A DNA stretch of 11,081 nucleotides from Bordetella parapertussis (GCA_943324725.2 CALPMR020000073.1:1-11081), one strand, 5' to 3'; positions 1 to 5,406 are shown, counted from the stretch's first letter. A program made the numbers and translations. The notes: generated from the letters alone by a model not told the origin.

Positions 1-2
1 AG

Positions 3-137
3 CAACGCCAGCAGGCCCGCCAGCAACGGCTGCTGCGAGCGGCCAATCTGCCCTGGAGCAAGGTGCTGGCGGACTACGAGCATGGCGGACGGATTGAGGC
101 AGGCAACTGGCAGGAGCTAGGAGCCTGTTGCGCATAG
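3..137 (+). pseudogene. 3' fragment of an unidentified gene, truncated by the IS element
   Basis: An open frame enters from the left edge and runs to a TAG at 135-137. It encodes about 44 residues: a Gln/Arg-rich stretch, then NLPWSKVLADYEHGGRIEAG and NWQELGACCA at the end. The composition looks like real protein, probably a helical C-terminal region. I do not recognise the family. The last codons (121-137) lie inside the proposed left inverted repeat of the IS, so the present stop codon is supplied by the element and the original C-terminus is lost or displaced. Joining the frame across the IS to base 1925 gives no recognisable continuation. Another reading is that the gene ended naturally here and the IS boundary is elsewhere. 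Confidence 0.45.
121..137 (+). repeat. Left terminal inverted repeat of the IS1182-like element
   Basis: This 17-bp end, GAGCCTGTTGCGCATAG, pairs imperfectly (12/17) with the reverse complement of 1904-1920. CTAG lies just outside it at 117-120. It also supplies the stop codon that ends the truncated upstream frame. Confidence 0.55.
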
Positions 138-175
138 ATCAGCCACCAGCCTCTCCACAGACGCCTGCCGATCTG

Positions 176-206
176 CCCAAATCGCTGTGACACCAATCGA
201 TTTGGG
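176..206 (+). promoter_or_regulatory. Inverted repeat in the transposase leader
   Basis: CCCAAATCG (176-184) and CGATTTGGG (198-206) form a perfect 9-bp stem with a 13-nt loop, ending 15 nt before the ATG at 221. It would fold in a transcript reading through from outside the element and could mask the ribosome-binding region. That type of leader control is known for several insertion sequences. It could equally be an operator or a transposase-binding site. The role is inferred from position only. Confidence 0.4.
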
Positions 207-220
207 TGAGAAAATGGGCC

Positions 221-1747
221 ATGGCCAAGCCTAAATCCTTCCGCCCCTGGGTTCCTGAACAGACCCTGCTGCTACCACCGTCGCCGGTGGACTGGTTGCC
301 GGCGGATCATCTGGTGTTTTTCATGCTCGAGCTGCCGAACGAGCTCGATTTCGAACCCTTCCTGGCACCATCACGCCATAAGGATCCGCGGGGCGAGAAG
401 GGTTTTGATCCACGGATGATGGCGGTGCTGTTGCTGTACGCCTACTGCGTCGGCATCCCCTCCTCCCGAAAAATCGAGCGTGCCTGCTACGAGGACGCTG
501 CTTTCCGGGTGCTGAGCGGCAATCAGCAGCCGGACCACAGCCGCATCAGTGAGTTCCGCCGCCGCAACTTGAAAGCACTGGAGGAGTTGTTTGTCCAGGT
601 GCTGCGCCTCTGCCAGAAGGCGGGGATGGTGAGCCTGGGTCATGTGGCGCTGGATGGCACCAAGATCAAGGCCAATGCCAGTAAGCACAAGGCCATGAGC
701 CATGGGCGCATGCTCAAGGCTGAGGCCCAGCTTGAGGACGAGGTTAAAAAGCTGCTGCGACGGGCTGAACTGCTGGATGCCCAGGAAGATCAGCGCTACG
801 GCAAGAAAAACGGTGGCGGTCTACCCGAGGAGCTGCAGCGCCGCCAGGATCGCCTTGACAAAATCCGCCAGGCCCGCAAAGAGCTGGAAGCGGAAACCGC
901 AGCTGCCGCAGCCCGTCAACGGCAGCAGGACGCCGAGGCTGCGCGTCAGAAGGCCGATGCGGCGGACGTTCATCAGCAGGATCACTTGCAACAACGGGCC
1001 AGAGCAGCGGCGGCCAAGGCCAGCGCCGCACGGGACCTGGCGATCGAGAAGGCGGCGATCGCCGGACTGGAGCCCCCGGATCTGGAGCCCCTGGCTCTTG
1101 ATGCGATGCCACGGCGTGGATTGCCAGCCTCCGCAGCGGGTGTGCCGGATGCCAAGGCGCAGCGCAACTTCACCGATCCAGACAGCCACATCATGAAAAC
1201 CGATGGCGGCTGGATTCAGGGCTACAACTGTCAGGCCGCTGTCGATGGCGACCATCAGGTGATCGTGGCGGTGGGTGTCAGCAATCAGCCGCCGGACACG
1301 GAGCATCTGGAGCCAATGCTGGAGCGCATCGCCGACAACGCCGGTGCATTGCCGGATGTGATGACGACGGATGCGGGCTACTGCAGCGAGGAGAACATCA
1401 AGAGCTGCGAGCAGCGAGGCATTGATCCCCACATCGCCACCGGTCGCCTGAGCCACGGTCAGCCGCCACCGCCCTTGCGGGGCCCGATCCCGAGGAATCT
1501 CGATGCCAGAGGCCGCATGGTCCGCAAGCTGCGCTGCAAGAAGGGGAAAAAGATCTACGCCAGGCGAAAGACCATCGTCGAGCCCGTGTTTGGCCAGAGC
1601 AAAGAGGCCAGGGGGCTACGCAAGTTCCTGCTGCGGGGCCTGGAGAAAGTGAACAGCGAATGGAGCCTGATGTGCACCGGTCACAACCTGTTGAAACTGT
1701 TCCGATTCAGAAGAGCGGAGACCAACCTGGCTGCAGCCACTGGATGA
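221..1747 (+). CDS. IS1182-family DDE transposase
   Basis: This 508-residue transposase would cut and join the ends of the surrounding element. The N-terminal region (about 1-130) has the family start FRPWVPEQTLLLPP, then DWLPADHLVFF, the SSRKIERACYEDAAFRVL helix region and NQQPDHSRISEFRRR. The catalytic acidic residues are probably Asp145 (LDGTKIKANASKHKAMSHGR), Asp384 (TTDAGYCSEENI) and Glu454 (KTIVEPVFGQSKEARGLRKF). NFTDPDSHIMKTDGGWIQGY at 316-335 is a strong IS1182-type signature. Residues about 165-300 form a long charged, Ala/Gln-rich stretch, likely coiled coil, between the first and second Asp. The ATG at 221 (MAKPKSF) matches the usual family start; an in-frame GTG at 206 would add five residues and overlaps the leader hairpin. 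No frameshift or internal stop is seen. Confidence 0.95.
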   Translation: MAKPKSFRPWVPEQTLLLPPSPVDWLPADHLVFFMLELPNELDFEPFLAPSRHKDPRGEKGFDPRMMAVLLLYAYCVGIPSSRKIERACYEDAAFRVLSGNQQPDHSRISEFRRRNLKALEELFVQVLRLCQKAGMVSLGHVALDGTKIKANASKHKAMSHGRMLKAEAQLEDEVKKLLRRAELLDAQEDQRYGKKNGGGLPEELQRRQDRLDKIRQARKELEAETAAAAARQRQQDAEAARQKADAADVHQQDHLQQRARAAAAKASAARDLAIEKAAIAGLEPPDLEPLALDAMPRRGLPASAAGVPDAKAQRNFTDPDSHIMKTDGGWIQGYNCQAAVDGDHQVIVAVGVSNQPPDTEHLEPMLERIADNAGALPDVMTTDAGYCSEENIKSCEQRGIDPHIATGRLSHGQPPPPLRGPIPRNLDARGRMVRKLRCKKGKKIYARRKTIVEPVFGQSKEARGLRKFLLRGLEKVNSEWSLMCTGHNLLKLFRFRRAETNLAAATG

Positions 1748-1751
1748 GCCA

Positions 1752-1782
1752 TCTGCTCCCAGTCCCTTGGGCTGGGAGCAGA
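1752..1782 (+). terminator. Strong hairpin just after the transposase stop codon
   Basis: TCTGCTCCCAG (1752-1762) pairs perfectly with CTGGGAGCAGA (1772-1782): an 11-bp stem with a 9-nt loop, starting five bases after the TGA. There is no T-tract after it, so it is not a textbook intrinsic terminator. It may still end or stabilise the transposase transcript, or block transcription entering from the right side of the element. Confidence 0.5.
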
Positions 1783-1802
1783 GCTGAGGCCAAGACCTCA
1801 GC
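1783..1802 (+). repeat. Second hairpin directly abutting the first
   Basis: GCTGAGG (1783-1789) and CCTCAGC (1796-1802) form a perfect 7-bp stem with a 6-nt loop. It starts one base after the previous hairpin ends. Two back-to-back stems inside the 3' non-coding end of the IS suggest a structured transcript end or a protein-binding site. Confidence 0.35.
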
Positions 1803-1903
1803 AAGCGGTGCAGAGGCAAGTCCCACTCCGTAGACATCGGCCAGGGTGATCCAGCCGCTGGCTCAGGCTGCTCCCAAGATTTGGTGGCTCGCGGGGCTGG
1901 GGG

Positions 1904-1920
1904 CTACAGGCAACAAACTC
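1904..1920 (-). repeat. Right terminal inverted repeat of the IS1182-like element
   Basis: This is the imperfect partner of the left end (12/17 identical when reverse-complemented). It is followed by CTAG at 1921-1924, matching the CTAG outside the left end. It lies 156 bp beyond the transposase stop codon. Confidence 0.55.
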
Positions 1921-1924
1921 CTAG

Positions 1925-2101
1925 GGCAGCCGGATCAGCGTTGCGACTGGCTCCTACAGCGATGCCGCCGGCAATCTCGGAGAAGCGGCCTCCTCAGCGG
2001 AGATCACTTACGACACCCTGCCGCCTACCTTGGCGATCACCATCGACACCACGGCCTTAACTCGCCGGCTTGGATCCCGAGGCGCTCCAGGGCCCGCCTG
2101 A
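1925..2101 (+). pseudogene. Remnant of an Ig-like repeat from a large adhesin-type protein
   Basis: Read from 1925, one frame gives ISVATGSYSDAAGNLGEAAS, then AEITYDTLPPTLAITIDTTAL, then unrelated residues and a TGA at 2099-2101. The pattern ISVA-x-G-x-Y-x-DAAGN followed by D-T-x-x-PTLAIT is the hallmark of tandem bacterial Ig-like domains of very large surface or secreted proteins. Only the last strands of one domain and the linker into the next remain; the similarity stops near 2055. There is no start codon and the upstream side ends at the IS edge, so this is a relic. It implies that a giant repeat protein gene once lay here or was brought in and broken, perhaps by recombination at the IS. 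Confidence 0.6.
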
Positions 2102-2471
2102 GGCCTTGTCGGCGGCCTGGCGGCTTGTCAACTTGGTTTTGCTGCTTGAGGAGACAAGAGCAATGCAGAGCCTCTGGCGGGGGTGGCGGTCGATTTGGTA
2201 TCGCAGACCCCTTTCCCTTCCTCTTCCTCATAAGCCCTCTACACGGCCTCGGGACACCTAGGGAAGCTCTGGACAACAAGCTCGCACGGGAGCCCACTAA
2301 CGGCTTTTTACTCGGGATGAGCTGTTTGGATCTGGATTATTGGTCCTTGATGAGCTTGATGCTTCTGTTTTATGTGCTTAATCTTGCCTATTTGGAGTGG
2401 ATTATGCCCCGAATGGGCACGCCACTCCCCAAATCATGTCTTGCATAATAGCAACTCATGACGCACCATGA

Positions 2472-2711
2472 ACAGGTTTGATCGTGCTGCCAGAACATGA
2501 CCTTGCAGCGGTTCTTGAGCATGCCCCGCTGGAAGTCCTCCAGCAATGGAAGGCGGCCTGATCACCCCAACAGCTCTCATAGAGGGCAGCACCCAACCTG
2601 CTGCAGCTGGCCGGATTGCAGTCGATCCAAGCCGGCAGGCAAGCCGAAATGCCTGAGCTCACGGCGGTGCTGGCGCTGGCCACGCGGCAGCCCGGCCCAG
2701 AACTGATTTAG
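2472..2711 (+). pseudogene. Possible decayed coding fragment with in-frame stops
   Basis: One frame reads LIVLPEHDLAAVLEHAPLEV and LQQWKAA, then TGA (2559), six residues, TAG (2580), and then NLLQLAGLQSIQAGRQAEMP and ELTAVLALATRQPGPELI to TAG (2709-2711). The pattern of hydrophobic and charged residues on both sides of the two stops looks like helical protein in a single frame. That is what a gene dying by nonsense mutation would leave. I recognise no family and there is no clear start. Chance is a fair alternative in GC-rich DNA, where long frames are common. Confidence 0.22.
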
Positions 2712-2768
2712 CACTTTGAATCAGGCCTGGACCTTGCTCTGGGCTGGGCTTGCTGGCCTGTTGTGACT

Positions 2769-3071
2769 TCAGCTCAAGGGGCTCTCCTCAGCAGCCGCTT
2801 CGGCGTCTCCCCGCTCGGCCAGCAGGGTGGTGACCATCAGCCGCAGGGTCTGGCGATTGCCGCCGGCCTGCCGCCAGCTCTTGAGCCATTGCATCAGCGG
2901 CGGCGCCAGCTCCTCAGAGCCGGATTCACTGGCGATGCCGAGTCTGGCCAGAAAGGCGCTGGCATCGTCCAGGCAGGACTCGCCCTCCCCGAAGCCATCG
3001 AGCAGCGGATCGAGGGCTGCATGCAGGGTTTCAAGATCGGTGGTACTCAAGGCGGGTAAGGGTTCGGCCAT
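2769..3071 (-). CDS. Small acidic hypothetical protein, cyanobacterial type
   Basis: This 100-residue protein begins MAEPLPALSTTDLETLHAAL. It is rich in Glu, Asp, Ala and Leu, predicted mostly helical, with no membrane segment or signal peptide. A central stretch reads DDASAFLARLGIASESGSEE, followed by LMQWLKSWRQAGGNRQTLRL. It looks like the small cytoplasmic proteins of unknown role common in Synechococcus. I cannot name a function. The ATG at 3071 is chosen because the in-frame extension to an ATG at 3155 adds low-quality sequence across a run of eight G and has no better ribosome-binding site. It is divergent from the gene at 3191, with about 120 bp between them that could hold both promoters. 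Confidence 0.65.
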   Translation of the reverse strand: MAEPLPALSTTDLETLHAALDPLLDGFGEGESCLDDASAFLARLGIASESGSEELAPPLMQWLKSWRQAGGNRQTLRLMVTTLLAERGDAEAAAEESPLS

Positions 3072-3190
3072 CGATGCACGCGCAAGAGATCCCGAAAAGG
3101 GGGGGGCAGGGGCCCAGGCCTGGCTGCGTTGGCCAGCTTCTAGGCTGACTTCCATCTTCCTCCGACTCCTCTCTCTATCGGCGTGTCCCC

Positions 3191-3382
3191 GTGCTCAAGA
3201 TCTGCCTTCAGGTGATTGTCTGCTTCACCATCGCCATGCGAGTGCTGATGTTTTTCAGCCATCTGCGTCGGCTGTGGCGATGGGATGGGCGTCGCGACCT
3301 GTCTCTGGCCGCCCAATTCCGCCGGGAGCTGGGGCGCCGGGGCCTGTTGCTGCCGGTTCCGGAGATCGAAAGCAGCAGCTGA
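3191..3382 (+). CDS. Small single-pass membrane protein, unknown function
   Basis: This 63-residue frame starts at GTG (3191) with MLKICLQVIVCFTIAMRVLM, then FFSHLRRLWRW. One hydrophobic helix (about 3-24) is followed by an Arg/Trp-rich amphipathic segment and a short tail LLLPVPEIESSS. By the positive-inside rule the basic C-terminal part should be cytoplasmic. No family is recognised. The start is uncertain: no clear ribosome-binding site precedes the GTG, and internal ATG codons (3236, 3248) would cut the membrane helix. The next gene on this strand is far away, so it is probably transcribed alone. Confidence 0.5.
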   Translation: MLKICLQVIVCFTIAMRVLMFFSHLRRLWRWDGRRDLSLAAQFRRELGRRGLLLPVPEIESSS

Positions 3383-3432
3383 CTTTTCCTTGGCCAGGGT
3401 GACCTGACGAGCGTCGCTTGCCTGGAGGTCCG

Positions 3433-3546
3433 ATGTTCGGCGACGCGCCTCGGGCGCTGGGGATCACCCAGGGGCGGATGAGTCTCTGGCTGGGCATCAC
3501 TCAGGCGCGACGGCAGGGGGCACCGGCCAGGTGGTGGATGGCATGA
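3433..3546 (+). CDS. Candidate 37-residue small protein with a strong Shine-Dalgarno
   Basis: ATG at 3433 is preceded by GGAGG (3424-3428) with a 4-nt gap, one of the best ribosome-binding matches in the window. The product, MFGDAPRALGITQGRMSLWL then GITQARRQGAPARWWMA, holds two copies of LGITQ 11 residues apart. LGITQ-x-R-x-S-x-W-L vaguely recalls the recognition-helix region of Cro-like helix-turn-helix proteins, but it is far too short to be one. Its last 46 bases are antisense to the 3' end of the UmuD-like gene. It may be a real small protein, the relic of a larger gene, or chance. Confidence 0.25.
   Translation: MFGDAPRALGITQGRMSLWLGITQARRQGAPARWWMA
3457..3505 (+). repeat. Imperfect direct repeat, 16 bp, period 33 bp
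   Basis: CTGGGGATCACCCAGG (3457-3472) and CTGGGCATCACTCAGG (3490-3505) match at 14 of 16 positions. The first copy is itself an inverted repeat (CTGGG, gatca, CCCAG) lying just downstream of the UmuD-like gene on the minus strand, so it could help end that transcript. The period equals 11 codons in the candidate small frame. Confidence 0.4.
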
Positions 3547-3974
3547 ATCGCCACGCCCCAGAGCTGGCCTGCCTGGTCGTCAGCGTTGGCCAGCGGCAAC
3601 GGTGGGGTGAGGGCGTCGCTGGCCAGCAAGCACAGGCCACCATTGCGGCGGCCGAGGCGCCGCAGGATGAAGCTGCCGTCATGCACCGCCACCACCACCA
3701 TGCCGACCCGGGGATCAAGGCTGCGATCGATCACCAGCAGGTCGCCATCGACGATGCCATCGCCGCGCATCGCATCACCCTGGACCCGCATGAAAAACGT
3801 GGAGAGGGGCGAGGGAATCAGCTCGAGATTGAGATCAATGCGCGCTTCGACATAATCATCGGCTGGACTGGGGAAGCCGGCGGCAACGGACTCCCCCAGC
3901 AGGGCGCAGACGTGCGACGGACTCTCGGGCCGCAGCGGTACGGGCAGGCCCGGGGGCAACAGGGACAGAGGCAC
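3501..3974 (-). CDS. umuD: UmuD-like protein lacking the catalytic Ser/Lys dyad, orphan
   Basis: UmuD is the SOS-induced, self-cleaving partner of the translesion polymerase subunit UmuC (DNA polymerase V). Numbered from the ATG at 3998, the longest frame is 165 residues. AAGFPSPADDYVEARIDLNL at 39-58 closely matches E. coli UmuD around its Cys24-Gly25 cleavage site, with Ala40-Gly41 as the predicted scissile bond. FFMRVQGDAMRGDGIVDGDL (68-87) aligns with the E. coli segment holding GDSM, but catalytic Ser60 is Ala76 (GCG, 3771-3773). HDGSFILRRL (106-115) aligns with DGEFTVKKL, and catalytic Lys97 is Arg113 (CGG, 3660-3662). The frame is otherwise intact, so this looks like a conserved fold without protease activity. 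No umuC follows. I list the GTG at 3974 (158 residues) as start because a likely SOS box covers the ATG at 3998; either is possible. Identity as an S24/UmuD-family member is secure; polymerase function is not. Confidence 0.88.
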   Translation of the reverse strand: MPLSLLPPGLPVPLRPESPSHVCALLGESVAAGFPSPADDYVEARIDLNLELIPSPLSTFFMRVQGDAMRGDGIVDGDLLVIDRSLDPRVGMVVVAVHDGSFILRRLGRRNGGLCLLASDALTPPLPLANADDQAGQLWGVAIHAIHHLAGAPCRRA

Positions 3975-3991
3975 GGCACCCGAACGCAAGC

Positions 3992-4005
3992 AGTACATCC
4001 GTTCT
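3992..4005 (-). promoter_or_regulatory. Putative SOS (LexA) box of the UmuD-like gene
   Basis: On the minus strand this reads AGAACGGATGTACT. It matches the cyanobacterial LexA-box consensus RGTACNNNDGTWCB at all but one defined position, on either strand. It lies just upstream of the GTG at 3974 and covers the ATG at 3998, so LexA binding here would block the promoter or early transcription. SOS control agrees with the gene family. One mismatch and search by eye leave real doubt. Confidence 0.45.
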
Positions 4006-4275
4006 AGCGCTTCGGGCTGCTGCTGGCTCCCCTGGGCTGTTGCGGATGTGCTGATGGAGCTGGCTGTGCTGATGGGCGTCCGCCGCCGCCCCGGGCGGCA
4101 GCGGGCAGGGGAAGGTGGCAGTGCTCTGGCTGGCGCAGGCGCCTGCTGCGCCCCTCCGCTGCTGCTGGCTTCCGGGTGACGGGGTGGCGCAGGCGTGTGG
4201 CCATCTGCTGACAGGGGTGATCCCAGACGGCATTAATCCCGGAAACTTTCCGCATCAAATGCCTCGGGAAGTCAA
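4006..4275. other. Divergent intergenic region between the UmuD-like and DUF4912 genes
   Basis: This spacer of about 270 bp separates two genes transcribed away from each other. It is very GC-rich with short repeats of GCC and CTG. It includes a 6-bp GCCGCC/GGCGGC hairpin at 4085-4099 and becomes A/T-richer only over the last 45 bases before the DUF4912 start. Short open frames on both strands have poor composition and are not called. Promoters for both neighbours must lie here, but no clear -35/-10 pair was recognised. Confidence 0.4.
4240..4252 (+). promoter_or_regulatory. 13-bp palindrome upstream of the DUF4912 gene
   Basis: CGGAAACTTTCCG is a perfect inverted repeat around a central C, with its right edge 23 bp before the ATG at 4276. 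It sits in the only A/T-rich part of the intergenic region, next to CATTAAT (4231-4237), which could be a -10-like element. Position and symmetry suggest an operator. No matching regulator is known to me. Confidence 0.3.
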
Positions 4276-5406
4276 ATGACGGATAAGAACATCATCTCCC
4301 GTCTGGCTTCCCTGAGCATGCGGCAGCTGCGCGATGTGGCCCGCAGCCTCGGAGTCAGTCGCTACAGCGCCCAGGACCGTGAAGGGCTGGCTGAGGCGAT
4401 CGGCAGGAGCTCGGCTGATCGGATCGCCGCAGTGACCGACGCGGCCGACCTGGTCGAAGTGATCGAGGCCGAATTGCCTCCCGCCAGCCGCCCCGCCGCC
4501 GAAACCCGCGTTGTCTTCCTGCCTCGCGATCCCCAGTGGGCCTACGTCTTCTGGGACATCTCCGAGGCTGATCGTGAGCAGGCCCTGGCCGCCGGCGCCT
4601 CCCAGCTCTGCCTGCGCGTTGCCGATGTCACCGGCCTGAGCGGCGGCTCCTCCCATCCCCACACCCTCCAGGAGGTCGTGGTCGATTCCCACGCCACCGA
4701 GTGGTATCTGCCGGTCCCCCTCTCCGATCGCGACTATCGCGTCGAGCTCGGCTATCGCAAGGGCGGCGCCGCCGCTGGTGGCTGGATCTCCCTGGCCTTC
4801 TCCTCCGTCGCCCGCGTTCCTGCCCTGCACCCCTCCGAGCAGATCCTCGATCAGTTCGTCCCCTTCTCCCTCGACACCAGCAGCGGCGTCGGCAGCGGCA
4901 GCAGCAGCGTCCCCTGCAACGAAATCCTCCCCGACCACACCGATACCGGTCTGCATGAGCGCCTCTACCAGAGCGCCACGGCCGGCTGGCGGCGGCTCGG
5001 CCGCGGTTCCGAGGCTTTCCATGAGTTCGATCACGACGATCACGCCGGTTCCGCCACCTCGCTCTCTGCGTCCGGGGCCGGCCTCTGGGCCTCCGGTCGC
5101 AGCGAATCCGGCGCCGGTCTGATGGCCCGCCAGCGCTCCTTCTGGCTGGTCGCCGACGCCGAGCTGATCGTCTACGGCGCCACCGATCCAGCCGCTCGCC
5201 TCTCGATCGGCGGTGAAGAGGTGCCCCTCTCCGCTGACGGCACCTTCCGCATCCAGGTCCCCTTCCGCGACGGTCAGCAGCTCTATCCGATCGAGGCCCT
5301 CGCCGCCGACGGTGAGCAGCGCCGCAACATCACCCTGGAGTTCCGGCGCACCACCCCTGAAGACAACAGCAATCCAGCCAGTCAGGCCGTGGCCGAGTGG
5401 TTCTGA
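4276..5406 (+). CDS. DUF4912 domain-containing protein
   Basis: This 376-residue protein has three parts. Residues 10-45 (LSMRQLRDVARSLGVSRYSA) resemble the Rho_N/SAP-like helical motif that often precedes DUF4912. Residues 78-182 are the DUF4912 domain, with FLPRDPQWAYVFWDIS, LCLRVADVTG, EWYLPVPLSDRDYRVELGYR and SVARVP. A low-complexity Ser/Gly/His/Asp linker (200-285) leads to a C-terminal beta-rich module (286-376) with FWLVADAELIVYGATDP, ADGTFRIQVPF and a terminal AVAEWF. This layout is typical of cyanobacterial members. There is no signal peptide, so it is probably cytoplasmic. Its biochemical role is unknown; the N-terminal motif hints at nucleic-acid binding. A weak GGGAAG ribosome-binding site lies six bases before the ATG. 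The stop overlaps the next start by one base, so the two genes are probably translated together. Confidence 0.92.
   Translation: MTDKNIISRLASLSMRQLRDVARSLGVSRYSAQDREGLAEAIGRSSADRIAAVTDAADLVEVIEAELPPASRPAAETRVVFLPRDPQWAYVFWDISEADREQALAAGASQLCLRVADVTGLSGGSSHPHTLQEVVVDSHATEWYLPVPLSDRDYRVELGYRKGGAAAGGWISLAFSSVARVPALHPSEQILDQFVPFSLDTSSGVGSGSSSVPCNEILPDHTDTGLHERLYQSATAGWRRLGRGSEAFHEFDHDDHAGSATSLSASGAGLWASGRSESGAGLMARQRSFWLVADAELIVYGATDPAARLSIGGEEVPLSADGTFRIQVPFRDGQQLYPIEALAADGEQRRNITLEFRRTTPEDNSNPASQAVAEWF

Larger units (their letters stand above)
121..1920 (+). mobile_element. IS1182-family insertion sequence, apparently complete
   Basis: The element is about 1800 bp and carries one intact IS1182-type transposase. 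The left end reads GAGCCTGTTGCGCATAG (121-137). The right end, reverse-complemented from 1904-1920, reads GAGTTTGTTGCCTGTAG, so 12 of 17 positions agree. CTAG lies directly outside both ends (117-120 and 1921-1924) and similarity stops beyond it. CTAG could be a 4-bp target duplication or, being its own reverse complement, the outermost part of the repeat. The length fits the family. The ends were found by eye, so the boundaries are inferred. The transposase frame is unbroken, so the copy may still be active. Confidence 0.75.
1925..2768. other. Decayed stretch with no intact gene
   Basis: These 844 bases hold the Ig-like relic at the left and a stop-interrupted coding-like frame at the right (2472-2711). 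Bases about 2290-2460 are clearly richer in A and T than the rest of the window. Longer open frames exist (for example the plus frame from 1846, which starts inside the IS, to 2448), but they cross the IS boundary or have unnatural composition and no recognisable motif. No tRNA, terminator or convincing promoter was seen. The stretch is best read as a graveyard between the IS and the first intact chromosomal gene. Confidence 0.55.

Noticed and set aside
138..1903. Shared AGCCACCA near both IS ends (left about 141, right on the minus strand about 1882-1889)
   Set aside because: The spacing from the two ends differs by about 11 bp, so it is not a clean extension of the inverted repeats and may be chance.
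2255..2281. Possible IS end (GGGAAGCTCTGGACAACAAG)
   Set aside because: It resembles the start of some transposon terminal repeats, but no matching inverted partner or transposase was found in the window.
1846..2448. 200-codon plus-strand frame crossing the right IS edge
   Set aside because: It begins inside the IS, is out of frame with the Ig-like relic it overlaps, and has Arg/Ser/His-rich composition. Only its last 50 residues are hydrophobic, and those come from the A/T-rich patch.
3095..3155. N-terminal extension of the small acidic protein to an ATG at 3155
   Set aside because: The extra 28 residues cross a run of eight G and have poor composition. The ATG at 3071 starts the acidic helical sequence directly.
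4085..4099. GCCGCC/GGCGGC hairpin with a 3-nt loop
   Set aside because: It lies in simple GCC-rich DNA upstream of both neighbouring genes, with no T-tract, so there is no reason to call it a terminator.
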